Shown piece by piece: positions 1 through 12,531 of a stretch of 64,000 bases of DNA. Origin of the DNA: Orthonyx spaldingii (taxonomy: Eukaryota; Chordata; Aves; Passeriformes; Orthonychidae); the NCBI GenBank assembly GCA_013397795.1, contig VZTJ01005995.1:248001-312000 (forward strand). The letters are read 5' to 3'. The translations under genes were made by a program, and so were the position numbers. Numbering within the stretch: the stretch's first letter is position 1; the number at the start of each line of letters is the position of its first letter. A model generated the notes under the pieces. The model was not told where the DNA came from, did not search any database, and saw only the letters and a program-made list of their open reading frames with translations.

Positions 1-950
1 TAACTTGTACTTCATCTTTTCTTGTTCATGCTCTTAAATTTTTTCTTATTTCTCAGCTATTAATTTCTATGTCTTACTATTTTTGCTACTTTGCCTCTCT
101 TACTTAAACTCGAGGACACCTACAGGAATAAAGTGGCATACCTTATCTGGGAGCAAGGGTTGTCCCTGTAGTTAACAGTGTGAGACATACCACCAGAAGA
201 TGACTTTTGGTTCTTAGGTGGGGTAAATTGCCTTCTGAAGGTTCCTATCTCTAATTTGTTTTTCTGTGAAGGGAGCCTGGAGTGACTGATGATCCTAACT
301 TAGCAGGCTATCTCAAGTTAAGTGGAATGAATCCAGACCTTGTTCATCTCACTTTTTTTCTTGTTATAGACCCTTTTTTCCCTTTTTTTTTTTTTTTTTC
401 CTTCTGCATTACCTGCCTTCACCTGTGTTTGTTCTGATGAGCTCAGACTGCAGAAACCCTTAACAACCCACTTGCCCAAACTGGGCACCATCATCACTGA
501 ATTGAGGTTTCTTCACTTCCTATGGAGGAAGACAGACACAGAGAAGCACTCAGATCACAGATTATAATGCCTGCATCTTTTTGCTGGTAGCGTATATAAA
601 TACTAAAGTGCTTGTGATTACGGCTTAAGCAGACTATTTTGATGTGATTAATTCCCACCCAATTTGTAATGGCACTTATTCTCCTGGGCTGTTTTAAAAT
701 GGAAAATTTATTGAAGAAAATGTATCTAATCTCTATCATTTATGTTTTAACCAGTTCCACTCCAAAAGGGAAAAAAATTCCGTGTATTAAATATAGAGAT
801 AATGTATTGAGAAATAATACAATAATTTCTATGAATAAAGAAATCTAAACAAATACCTGAAATGCATTTCCTTACTAAAGACACGATATTTGAAATAGCA
901 TATGTACATGACAAGTTTTGTTGAATATTTTGCTTTAAAAATGACTAATC

Positions 951-984
<34 letters not shown>

Positions 985-3900
985 TAGTCTATTTTATTTT
1001 ATTTCTGCTTCATAAACTCATTTAATTACTGTTTTCTTTCCCCATCATATCAGAGTAAAACTTGTTAAAAGAGATTCCTATCACAAAATATTAACTTTAT
1101 CAACCACAAATATATATCCTTCCCCCACCCCACCGATTTCTTTTTCTTGTTAGTGCTGATAATAATTGAGCCACTGTTTTCTCTTGATCAGTTCAGGACT
1201 TTTTAATGAAGAAGATACATAGTAAACAGAAAAACACTGCATAAAAGCAGTCATTCATTCTTTCCCATTCCTTTATATTGGGAAGTACAGCTATGTTTTA
1301 TGTTCATAGCAATATAACAAAATTGGTTTTGTTACAGTTGTCAGTTATCTGTTCTTTAGAATAGAAAATGATGAAAAGTATATACTTGTCTGTTCTTTTT
1401 GGTGTATAAAATATGTTTATGTGAAAAAATGTTCTATGTATAAAGCAGACTGAACTCCAACCCAAACCCCAGGGCCTATTTTGAAAAACTTTGGATTTAG
1501 TTCTAATTTTACATTTGCATCTGGGGTCCATCTTAATGGTATAGTGCGTGTGTTTGCGTAAATGGAAATCTAAATACTACTATATGCTGAAATTACAGCA
1601 TCTTAGAAAATGTTGAATCTCTTTAGTGGCAAATAATACTGTCTTTGACATTTGTTCTACAACTTCTTGAAGATTAAACTAAAAACAGTAAAATGTTTTT
1701 CAAGTATTTCTTGCATGTTTATTGGCTTATGAAGAATGTGCAGTTCTTAGGTAACCATTATTACCATGACAAAAACATATCTCAGAGGCTCTCATTGGTC
1801 CTATAAATAGTATGAATTTCCTTTCAAGCTGTTAAATGCAATGTAAGTTCATCTTTTTTTTTTAATGTATTCAAGTCTGTTAATCTTCATTCTCGCTCAG
1901 TGAGGTACCCACTATATTCACTTACAATACCAGGATTAAGAATTCGACATGCTCTATTACAAAGTGGTGATATAATTGCAGAGATTGTTCTCAGAAAAAG
2001 GGTTGTTTATATCTTACTGAAAAAAAGTGGTTTAAATCACTCTCAACTCATTAAAACATTTCAAATAAACTTATGAACGTCAGTAAAGAGTTGGCCTATT
2101 AAGGTTTCATGATAACTGACTTCCTCTAAATACTGCTAAAGACTACTCATTGTTCTATTTGCTCATACACTGATTAACAAAAGCATGAAAAAGTGTCTCA
2201 CATTATCAGTATATGTAAACTAGAGGAGACATGACATGATGGTTATCAAATCTGCTAGGTGCATATTGTTGAGAGAATAGGCTTTTTTTTTTTTCATATA
2301 GTGTAAAATAATAGATAAAATCCTCATTCTTGAGCACTGAGCAATTATTTTTGGGAAATGATAGCAGGAAACATGAAGAGTAGACACAGGTACTTTCTTA
2401 GGGAAAGATTTTATCCTAGTTGTAAATGAAAGCGTGCAACAAGGTTTCAGATTGCAGCACAAATATTCATATGAATATAAAAATAATTCTTATAAAATGA
2501 ATTATATATTCACATGAAGATATAAAAGACCCCAAACCAACCAAGTAAACTTCACTATTTTCTTGGATATTTCTTTTTCTGTTGCTGAGTACTGCACCGT
2601 GTGCAAAGTGTTTGGGTTTGGCTCTCTGTTGTCATGTTGATTTGTTGCGTGGGTAGTCAAGGCAGGTTTTAATTTAGAATAAAGTGTAACAGAGTGAATA
2701 TGAACAACCAAGAGATCAACCAATAGCAGCAGTAATTCAGCAAAAAATAAACTGAAGTGAAACAGTCATGAGTTGCTCACCAACAGTTTGAGACCAGGAA
2801 AAGAAGCAACATCCGAATGAGTTATCAGTCACAAATATTCAAAACATGAGTGTCTGGAGGCAAAATCTCTTCTTCCACCCCCAAAGATTCTGTTGCTTTT
2901 CTCTGATGTTTTATGAGGCATGTCCACAAATGATTTCAAAATTGTTGCTTTTTATATCTCTGTATTGATTATTCTTCTCTAAACTTCCTTAATTTTATGG
3001 ATATATCTATTCTTTTCCCAGCACTGTCTTCCTTCAACTATGTAATACAGCAGGACACTTTATTTTCTTTTGTTTTCCTTTTTTTTTTGTTTGTTTGTTT
3101 TTGTTTTTGTTTTAAATCTAAAATAATATCATTTGTCTTTGAAGAATATATGTCTGGGTTTAGGACAGCTTTCAAAATTGTGTTTATAATAACCACTAGT
3201 TCTCAAGAGCTACAGTTATTTAAAAGACAGAAGGTATTCTAAATAATGTGGGCTAGCACTGTTGGAAAATTTTTGAAAATTAGTCCATTATAAATTCAAT
3301 ATTAAACTTTAGATCAAGACTACTTGACATAGTTATTCAAACTAACAATTCAAAACTGAAGGTTAAATTTCTTTCCCCCACTACTTCTTGTCTGCTCTTC
3401 CATTCATTATCTTATTTAATTTCCATTTAATAACACAGCATCAGTAAACAGTCTGTATCTTAAAATATTGCTTTAAAAATAAAATACAATTCTACCTTCT
3501 TTGTAAGTCTTGCACTTGCCTCATTTTCCAGTGCCCATCTTATTTTGGAGCAGAACTAGGTCGTGATTTCTCCTTCCAACACGAGGTGGCACTGGATTAA
3601 CTGCTGACCTCTCTTCCCAGGCATCTCAAACATTCCGGGGTCTTCGAGGTTTTTTCCCACAGACAGTATAACCAGAGAAGGACTAAGTCAAGAAACAGAG
3701 AATTTATTTTATTTTTCTTTTGTTATAAGTATACACAATGTAGAGGCAAGGAGGAAAATTTTTCATTCATATTTAGATGATCTCTACGGAAATAAATTGG
3801 GAAGAGGTAAATGTAATGATTCTAGTGTTAAAGTTTTCTCTTTAAAACATTTTATTGAAAATATGTATGTATTGTGATGCCTTTTAAGTGTGTCTAATTC

Positions 3901-4236
3901 TACTGTGATAAGGCTCCAAAATATCAACTTTATGAATAGTCAGACTGAATTCTTACATGCAATCAGGGAAATATAATAACATCAGTTTGCTTAATAAGAT
4001 ATTGTAATACTTAAAGCTGGTCACCTTAAAGATCGAAAGAACTCTAAAGGCTTCTGTTCACTTATGTGGGTCTTGGCATGCAAATAATTTGTCTAATTTT
4101 TTTTAGAACTTATTTCACTTCTCCTTAGATATATGTTCACTCCTAGAAAGTACACAAAGGCTTTCTTCGGGAAATTGGGAATGACATTCTCGTGTTTGTG
4201 GTGGTTCTTTGACCGTGGTGGATTGTGGTTACTGAC
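1..4236. other. AT-rich single-copy DNA, no gene seen
   Basis: No open frame here resembles a known protein, and none pairs a convincing splice acceptor with a donor. The content is AT-rich with an (AAT)n run and poly-T tracts near 383-399 and 3080-3113. A short CpG-bearing stretch at about 3577-3660 follows a TCTCTTCCCAG acceptor-like site, but its frame closes at once. It reads as intron or gene desert. Confidence 0.6.
951..984. repeat. (AAT)n microsatellite
   Basis: About eleven perfect AAT units directly visible in the sequence. Uninterrupted, so probably length-polymorphic. Confidence 0.95.
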
Positions 4237-4602
4237 TGTGGTGGATTGACCTTGGCCAGATGTCAGCTGCCTACCTGGCTGCTGTCTCACTCCCCCTCCT
4301 CAACAGGACAGGGGGACAAGATATAAAAAAACATAGGTCAAGATAAAGACAGTGGACCACATACCAATTTCTACTATGAGCAAAACAGACTTGACTTGGG
4401 AAAATGAATTTAATTTTTTGCCTATTAAAATAGACTTGGATGGTGAGAAAAAAAGACAAAATTAAAGAAACAGTTTCCTTTTTCCCAGGTTCACCTTCAC
4501 TCCTTCGTTCCTAACTCCTCTACCTCCTCCACTCTCCCCTCAAGCAGCACAACATGGGTGGAAGGGGAATGGTCAGTTCCTTGCTGCTCACAGTACTTTG
4601 AG
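4237..4602 (+). mobile_element. Endogenous retrovirus LTR, 3'-truncated
   Basis: The stretch starts TGTGGTGGATTGACC and continues CTTGGCCAGATGTCAGCTG, then CTCACTCCCCCTCCTCAACA. It next has GGTCAAGATAAAGACAGT, GAGCAAAACAGACTTGACTT and a pyrimidine-rich block with CTCCTCTACCTCCTCC. I recognise this order as the 5' two-fifths of a common avian ERV LTR of the ERVL-like kind. The homology fades around GGTCAGTTCC near 4580-4602, so the distal part is missing. Just upstream, 4210-4226 holds a degenerate copy of the GTGGTGGATTG motif, perhaps a small local duplication. Open frames over this stretch on the minus strand are not genes. The family is assigned from memory. Confidence 0.7.
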
Positions 4603-7600
4603 GTATATCTTAGACTTGTGTGAGTGAAGTCAAGATTTGGTCAACAGAGGAACTGACACATTCTCATGTTTATTTAGAGAATCAAAACCCCAGGCCAGTT
4701 TAGAACATGACATTTCAATTAGCTGTATCTGTTCTGCCCTGCTCTCTTTAGTTAAATAATTCAGTATCACAATGTAATGCAATGGTGATTTAATGTATAC
4801 ATAACGTTTACTTCACCATAGTCTCCTTAAGGTATTTATATATTTTTCCTTTTGTGGAGTAGACTTCTTCCCATGAATTTCTTTCCACCCTTCAAGAGAA
4901 GCCAAAATAAAAAGAAGGCCATATCAATACAGTGCACTATTAAGGCCTTTCAGATTTAGCTCTAGGCTAAATGTGGGTTAGTATAGCTCCATGACAAGGT
5001 GTCTGCTCTGGTCTTGAAAGCTATATATCCACATTAAGCTGCTACTGAGGATAATTAAAGGTTGAATGCATCCCCAGCTATTCACACAGCTATGGAGATA
5101 GGAAAAGAAAGACTTGCTGTAACAAAGGGTGTGATTGTACATTCTTCAAAGTATTATTTGACACGGGAAAAATGTAGAGACCACAGATGTTAAACTCTAG
5201 AAATGAAGTCAACTCAAATGGTTGAAGAAAATAATTTTGAGAGTAAAAGTATTTCACTACTTGTTTTAAAACAGGTATTCACAAAATAACAAAAGGAAAA
5301 GGAGATCGGTTTTTGTAATTATGTTCTACCTCATCCGTGGCACAGAACATTTGTTAACAAAACAGTCCCTTGCTCCGTAGCAGAGTCTTTATATGTGTAA
5401 TCAGCTGTATAAAGCAATGAGAAGTGAATTCCTAAACACTGAACTACCAAAATATGTCTGAAACATGATGTGAGACTACATAATGGGGTGTGCAAACATG
5501 CCTTCTTGCACACGCATGGCTCGTTTCACCCGGATAAGCGAGTTAACACCATAGTTGGCCTTATTAACACATTTTCTGAGAGCTGATGGGCTCAAGCTAA
5601 TGCTTGGCATAAGCTGGATGAGCTTCAGAGGTATTCTAATTTGTGAATACTCTTTCAAGTATACCACTTTCAAGTAGCTGATCTTAAAGCCAAGATTCTT
5701 GAAGTAAATCATGAAATGTGCTTTTCCAAGTTCCTTAAAAACCTGTGTCAGACTAGTTATAGGGAGACATTGCCTTGAGGAAATGCCAAAGATGTAAGAA
5801 ATAATATAAATATTACTTAGACACAATACAACAATTATCTAAATCCATTAGAATTATCTCAGTCTTTTCAGTAGTCTGAGGAAAAGAATCTATGTACTAT
5901 AAAGGCAACTTTTGATTTACAGCTATGCAATCATTGTATTCTATATATAGCATAGAATCTATATATCTAAGGAGTATTCCAAATGCTTTGTACTATATGC
6001 ATAGTTAGAAGGCTCATGCCAAAAGTATAACTCTTATCTGTTCAAAATAGTCTATATGTGAAAACTAAATGGATATATACATACTGTCCCCATTCTTTCT
6101 TCACTAAATATACGAAGAGATGTGACAGACTTTGTAGTCTTGTTACATGTTACAAAATGTGCTCTTCATAATGATTTTTTAGATTTTATGTTTGAATCCT
6201 AACGGGTATAAACAACATGAAGATTTATGAACAAATGTTATCTGATAATAGTGTATAATATCTATCACCACTGGCTTAGATCTATTTGAAATTAATAAGA
6301 ATCACATAAGGTCATAAAAGAAACTATTTCCTAGCTATATTTCTTTTTTTTAAATGCGTCTGGTATGAAGTGAAGGATAGTAGTATATTATATAGTCTTT
6401 ATACTGTAACCTCTCATTGCAATGGAGTTTTCATGTTTCACTAAATTTGTTCTCATTCCCTTTTCTCCTTGCACTAAGTCTTGTTGCTCTTTCACAGATT
6501 TAAGACTTTAATTGAATTCAGTGTCTCACACCTCCATGCCACCATTCTTAGTAAAAACCACTGGTCTTTTATTCCTGATGCTTTGTCCTGCTTTGTCCTT
6601 GGTACAGCCTCTCGTTTGATCTTTTTAACCAAAATTTACAGAGCTGCTATAAGTACTAGAAACAATATATTCCACCAGTCCTTAACTTATTTTAGTTTAA
6701 TTTAGGACACATGAAGAAAAAAGGCATTTATTTGGCTATCAGTTCAAACTCGCTAGTGACTTTTGATGAAATTGTCATTGCAAATGTTCTTGCATACTGT
6801 CCATGCACAGCCCTGTTGGTAAGTGTGGGTATCCTAGACCCAACAGAAGGGGCATCTGCATTTAAGCTCCTAATTTCTTTCTGATTATGCTAATTGTCAC
6901 CCTAGTGGGAATCCTGTAGTGGCTTTTCTTCAATCTTTCATGTAAGTCCTGTTTGTTGATCATAGCCCAGTCACTTGACTGTGTGCTTAGTTGTTCCTTC
7001 TTCTCAGTCTGATAATTATGTACTTACAAAAAGTGACCTATGTTCAGAAAGACAGGATTTTTGAAGGTGTTTCAACTTTCAAACCTGACATTTGTCGAAC
7101 TCATTTGGCATGATGATGCATGTTTTTGCTTGTAGGTAATCCACATTGTCATCTGCTGAGCCTCCTAACAATCAGACTATCTCTGTTACCTGGTTTGCTA
7201 TTTATAGGTGTTTTTTAAGAAAAATTATTTATCTAAGTAGATGGTCTAATTCTTATTTGTGTCCATCTTTTTGGCTACATTAATGAAAGCAAGTAGGGGG
7301 CAAACAAACATTTTGGCCTTAGGCTTATAAGAAGCTGTGTTTGGTATAATTAAAAATCTAGCAGACTAAGTAATTAATAAAAGTAATTAGAACTGTATAT
7401 ACATCTCTTGCTGTCTTTCTCTCTCTAGAAATATTTTTGCCTATAGTTTGCTAATGCCAAACAATTTTTTATTAGTTTTGAATAGAAATCACTTGACTGA
7501 AATTGATGAACAGCAGGGAACAACATAGCAGTGTGGGTTACAAAACTGAAATTGACAGTGTAGAATAATAACACTAAGGACTTATAAGGAAACTTATAAA

Positions 7601-10600
7601 AAAAGATATTTGTGAATTTAGCCAAATGCAATGAAAATAAATTCAAGAAGCCTGAAGTAAGGTGAAGAAGATAGCTAAAACTAAGAAGGGAAATTAAAAT
7701 GTGATTTAAAGCGACAGAGAGACAAGGGAAGAAATATTCTGTTCTAGTTAGAATAACAAGGGAGTCTGTCTGTTTGTGTGAGTCTCATGCACAGCTATCT
7801 CAGCAACCTTAATGAACATGGGAGTAAATTTGATGCTTTATGCTCTGATGTGGTATTTATTTAAGAGTCTGTTCTACTAAATTGAAGATGCTTTCAAGGG
7901 TTACAGTAGTTATTTTGCTTTTAGTTACCTTACTCCCCTCTCCATTAATTCAAAGTTTAACAATTTTTGTGGCTAATCAAGAAGGAATCTGAGCTATCAA
8001 TTATCTTAATATATATTGTTAATAGATAATAAATCACTGACTAAGCAACAAATCACCAAAGCTATTTTTAAGATAGGAACTTTATTTAGTCTCAGCTTGT
8101 GTTACTTCAAGAAAAGTGATATTCAAATGGCATTATAAATTTCATACAAATCACAATGTTGTTAAATGAAAGTAGATTATTATCTAATGGAGAAGCCTCT
8201 CATCGCTTTCCTCTCATGTTTCGTACCATTTACTCTTTATACTTGAAGGACGCGGTGTGTTTCCAGGGCCCTACAATGAGAGATCAAATCTAGAATGCTG
8301 CGTACAACAGCCTCACCAAAATTACCAAGTCCTGTTGGCCACTCACCATAGACCACTTAAGTCAACTATAACCTTCTATCTGAGGAACCAGATACCTCAT
8401 CAATCTCCCTGACATAGTTCTCTTGTAATTGCTTCCAATCCCCATGTTTGCTGCTAGTTATTCCCAGTAACTATGTTCTGTTTGCACTGCAGATGACCTG
8501 CTGGCAATGGTTTTGCACTGCCATTGCTTTAGACTATCATTTACTTTGGAAAAGATAGACTGATGAGCAAGATCCAACCTCAGCCTTATTAAAAATATAC
8601 AAGTTTCTTGAGCAGTCTTTCCTATCTTGTCAAAATCACTCAGATTGTTTGACTAAAATTTATTTATTCAAAGTCTATTAAATGTAGCTATTTGTGAGAG
8701 AACACTTTATCTTTTAGGTACTGTTTTGCTCTTGCATTTCACAGCATAAATATGGTTCTTTGTTTTCCTTTAATGTGCATTGTTTTCAACAGAAATGGGC
8801 ATAAAATATTACAAATGCACATGTAAAGTTTGATCTGTTCCTGTGTCCCATTCTAGTCAACCCTTAGGTGAAACATATTGTATTATATGTTCTATATATT
8901 AGTATAGTTTAAATTGTACTTATTTTTTGTGAGGTACCATGATGAATACTGCAAAGGAACAAAGCATATTATGTGCCTCAAAATGGCTGGAATTGTTGCC
9001 AAGAAAACAGCAGATGTTCACTCAATCGACAGCAAAAAAACTGATATTCAACATGTAGAGAACTTATTTCAGAGAATTTATGATTTTTTACTGGGGATTT
9101 TGAAGACAATGTGAACTGAAAGACAAGAGACTTATTCTATTTTTGGTTTTGTTGTGACTTGCTATGTGGTCTCTAAGCAGTTACTTCACCTTTCTCTGTC
9201 TCTATTTCTTGTTTTCCCCTTTGTCTCTTCTCTTTAGAATTTAAGGTTTTCAAAAGAGTCTATATTACACATTTGTAGCATGCACAATGAAACCACTGCA
9301 ATATAAATAATAATTCTAATAAGGCCAATTTTAACTCTGTCCTCAACAGACAAATGAAAGAAAATTCCTCATTTTCTGTAATTTCAGAAAAATTATTTGT
9401 TATTAATGTTCTTGCGAACACAACAGGAGGAACTGGACATCAATCAGGCTCATGTCTTCATTCTATAAACTTTTTGGCTGGTTTTAGTGAAATCTACTCA
9501 CAGCCAAGCTGGAGTCCAACCAACCAACAGAAAAGACAGGCTTTTAATCAGGCTTCTCTACAACGGAGCACATCCATTTGATAAATGAACTAATTAAACA
9601 AATGAATAAGTATAACCTACCACTGTGAATGACACTATGAAAAAGCTTCAGATCCATATTAATAGTTCTAGAAACCCAGAAAAAAGGATGGAAAAAAATG
9701 CAAGTTCAATTCATGAAGCACATTTATGTAAATGAAATTTCACCATGGGCAGTGGTCTGGTATAATGCATGCTCTGTGTGTATAAAGATGACAAGGGGTA
9801 AAGAAGTCTGAAATAAGGTTATTTCACTTCTAGGGTTTTCTTAATATCAAGCATTGCACAGACAGAAGAATGTAGCAATGACATGCTCTTTCTGAATGTC
9901 CCTTGGTAAAAGTAGCTGGGATGCCATATTCAGTATGTGTCCTGTAACCAAAACCTGTATCCTGGTTTTTCCTTTAAAATCCCAAGTCCATGTATTACCT
10001 CCCTAGCAAAAAAACCTTGTATGATACCAAACACTCCCCCCCACCCAAAAAACCAAACTCAACCAACAAACAAACAAGCAAAAACCAAACCAAACCAAAC
10101 CAAACCAAACAAAAAAAAACCCCAAACAACTTAGATTCATTTAATATAAACTCTGCTACATTTTTCCAGCTTTTTCTGATTAGAGGTTTCTATGATTGAT
10201 CTGACAGCTTTGGAAACAACATAAGCCATCTCACTGGTTTTAGGGAAATAGCGGTGATCCCTGAGACTGTGGGACTTTTTTAATGTACTGCCCCTCCCAT
10301 ATATGCCCTTGAAACCGTGGCTTTCTCTAAAAAATATTATATATAAATAAGACAAAAAGAATGACCTCTCAGGTAACTGAAGTCATGTGAAGAGGTAAGA
10401 GTTAGTTATTAGAACTGAAAATTTGAATGAATTTGTATTCCTGTGATATAAATGTTATATGCTGCTCATCTTCAGCTGATTATCCAATTCAAGGTGCTTT
10501 TCATTTCAGTATAATTTAATAAGTTGTTTCTTTTCCTACTATAATTTTTACATTTCAAAGAATTGTTATGGGGTTTTTTTTCAAGACCCAGTACACATAT

Positions 10601-10935
10601 TAATAACTTGTGTGACAATATCTGTTCCCAGGACCTGGTTTTTTTCGTTATGAGATTAAGAATCATCAGTGACTTATCTACCAGGAAGAGAAATCCAGTT
10701 AGTGAGAGCCTCTGAACTGAACCTGTTGAGAAGTTGCCATTTCTAGCTATCTATGAAATCTTTTGCAAAGAAGAGCTTTGTCTATTTTACACCCATTATA
10801 ATAATTAAAGAAAACAGCAAAGCAATAAAATAGAAGGGCATTCATCAGGAAAGACAATATGGTAGCACAGATAATACTTTGTTAAGATTCACTCCTATAA
10901 TATGTCAAATCCTTTACCATGGACTTTACTGTATT
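4603..10935. other. Long AT-rich interval without recognised gene
   Basis: Includes a 116-codon minus-strand frame (5476-5826) and a 56-codon plus-strand frame starting near 6711. Neither resembles a family I know or has a sensible exon structure. The plus frame runs over a GTAAGT at about 6817, but the candidate acceptor before it lacks a pyrimidine tract. Otherwise it looks like intronic or intergenic sequence. Confidence 0.55.
10040..10122. repeat. A/C-rich simple repeat with (CCAAA)n core
   Basis: Begins with CAACAAACAAACAAGC and passes into five to six tandem CCAAA units at about 10083-10110, then a poly-A run. Simple low-complexity sequence. The Pro/Thr/Lys/Gln-rich frames over it are translation artefacts. 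Confidence 0.9.
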
Positions 10936-11276
10936 ATAGAATCATAGAATCAAACAATAGTTTGGGTTGGAAGGGACTTCAGACATCATCTGGTTCCAAA
11001 CCCACTGCCGTGGGCAGGGACATTGCTAGACCAGGTTTCTCAAAGTCCCATCCATCCTGGTCTTCAATACTTTCAGGGATGGGGCATCCACAACTTCTCT
11101 GGGCAACCTGTGCTAGTGCCGCACTACTAACAGTAAAGAATTTCTACCTAACATATCATCTAAACCTAACCTCTCTCATTGAAGCCATTCGCCCTTGTCC
11201 TGTCACTACATGCCCTTGTACAAAGAACCTTTTCAGGCTTTTTCTATGCCCTGTTTAGGTACTGGACAGCTGTTTT
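10936..11276 (-). mobile_element. CR1 LINE, 5'-truncated 3' end
   Basis: On the plus strand it opens with ATAGAATCATAGAATC, the reverse complement of the CR1 terminal octamer repeat. TTTGGGTTGGAAGGGACTTC and a CTGCCGTGGGCAGGGAC hairpin block follow. The element therefore lies on the minus strand with its 3' terminus at the left. It continues through the conserved 3' region to about TACTGGACAGCTG and stops there, so only about 340 bases of 3' sequence inserted. The 118-codon plus-strand frame over it is a shadow. Confidence 0.92.
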
Positions 11277-11726
11277 AATGTATTAGTATAGTCATAACCT
11301 GTTGAAACAACTGCAGCAAGTGGGAGTGTGTTGTATAGTTGATAAATATAAATTTAAAGCAGGTTAAATTGACTGTAAAGGTGCCTTATGGGTTATTAGC
11401 TATACAAAATGCATGAATATGAGAAATGAAAAGGAGTCCTGTAAAGTCACTTGATACACGTGGAATAATAATGACTTTTTGTAGTTATCCTGCAGAACCT
11501 CCCATAAAGAAGCTACAAATTCATAAAATACAGTTTTGTAATAAACAATTCTTACATATGTTACTTTGGAAAAATGTCAAATATTTCTGATACAGTTGCA
11601 AATTTTTCATGCAAACTGTAGGGTATTGCAATCATCTCTGTTGTAGTATTTTTCAGACTTGTATTTTTTAAGCCTGTAATGCGAATCCACACATAGGATG
11701 TGGCTTACTGACCATACATTCTGTGA

Positions 11727-12531
11727 TGTACAATCAGAGAATGCCTTGGGTTGAAAGGGACCTTTAAGACTATCTAATTCTAAGCTCCTTACCATGCCAG
11801 GGACACCTTTCACCAGACCTGGTTTCTCAGGGCCCCATCCAAGATGACACTGAACTCTTCCAGGGATAGGGCATCTACAATTTCTCTGGATAACCTGCTG
11901 CAGTGCCTCACCACCCTTACTGTGAAGAATTTTTATGTAATATCTAATCTATACTCAGTTTGAAGCCATTATCCCTTTTCTTATCACTACATGCCCTTGC
12001 ATAAAGCCCTTTTGAGCTTTTCTGTAGGTCTCCTTCAGGTACTGGAAGGCTGCTGTAAGCTCTCCCTGAAGTCTTCTCTTCTCTGGGCTGAACAGCACTA
12101 ACTCTCCAGCCAGTCTTCATAAAAGAGGTGCTCTAGCCCTCTGATGATCATCATGACACTCCTCTGGACTCTCTCCAACATGTCAAAGTGCTTCTTCTGT
12201 TGGTGGTTCCAGAGCTGGATGCATTACTCCAAGCGTGGCCTCGCTAGAGTGGAGTACAGGGGGATAATCACCTCACTCAACCTGCTGGCTATGCTTCTTT
12301 TTATTCAGTCCATGATATGTTTGGCTTTTTAGGCTGTGATTGCACATTTCTGGGTCATGTCAAGCTTCTCATCAACCAAAACCCCCAAGTCCTTCTCCTC
12401 AGGGCTGCTCTCAATCCATTCTCTGCCCAGCCTGTATTTGTGCTTTGAATTGCCCCAAGCTGCTTGCAGGGCTTTGGACTTGGCCTTGTTGATGCTCATG
12501 AGGTTTGAATGGGCCCACCTCTCAAGCCTGT
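11727..12531 (-). mobile_element. CR1 LINE, 5'-truncated, older copy
   Basis: A second minus-strand CR1 only about 450 bases from the first. The left end is diverged (CAATCAGAGAATGCCTTGGG) and lacks a clean octamer repeat. The body is clear: GGGACACCTTTCACCAGACC, TCTCTCCAACATGTCAAAG, CTCAACCTGCTGGC and GGGCCCACCTCTCAAGCCTG at the right. These correspond to the 3' UTR and the end of the reverse-transcriptase frame, read backwards. Plus-strand frames at 12144-12560 are shadows. It is more decayed than the copy at 26.7 kb. Confidence 0.92.

Noticed and set aside
5476..5826. 116-codon minus-strand open frame as a gene
   Set aside because: No recognisable domain, no exon or promoter context, composition like the flanks; probably chance.
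6711..6881. 56-codon plus frame crossing a GTAAGT donor-like site
   Set aside because: The would-be acceptor lacks a pyrimidine tract and the frame reads through the donor; no family resemblance.
11607..11813. 68-codon minus-strand frame
   Set aside because: Partly overlaps the 3' end of the CR1 copy at 11.73 kb; untranslated repeat sequence.
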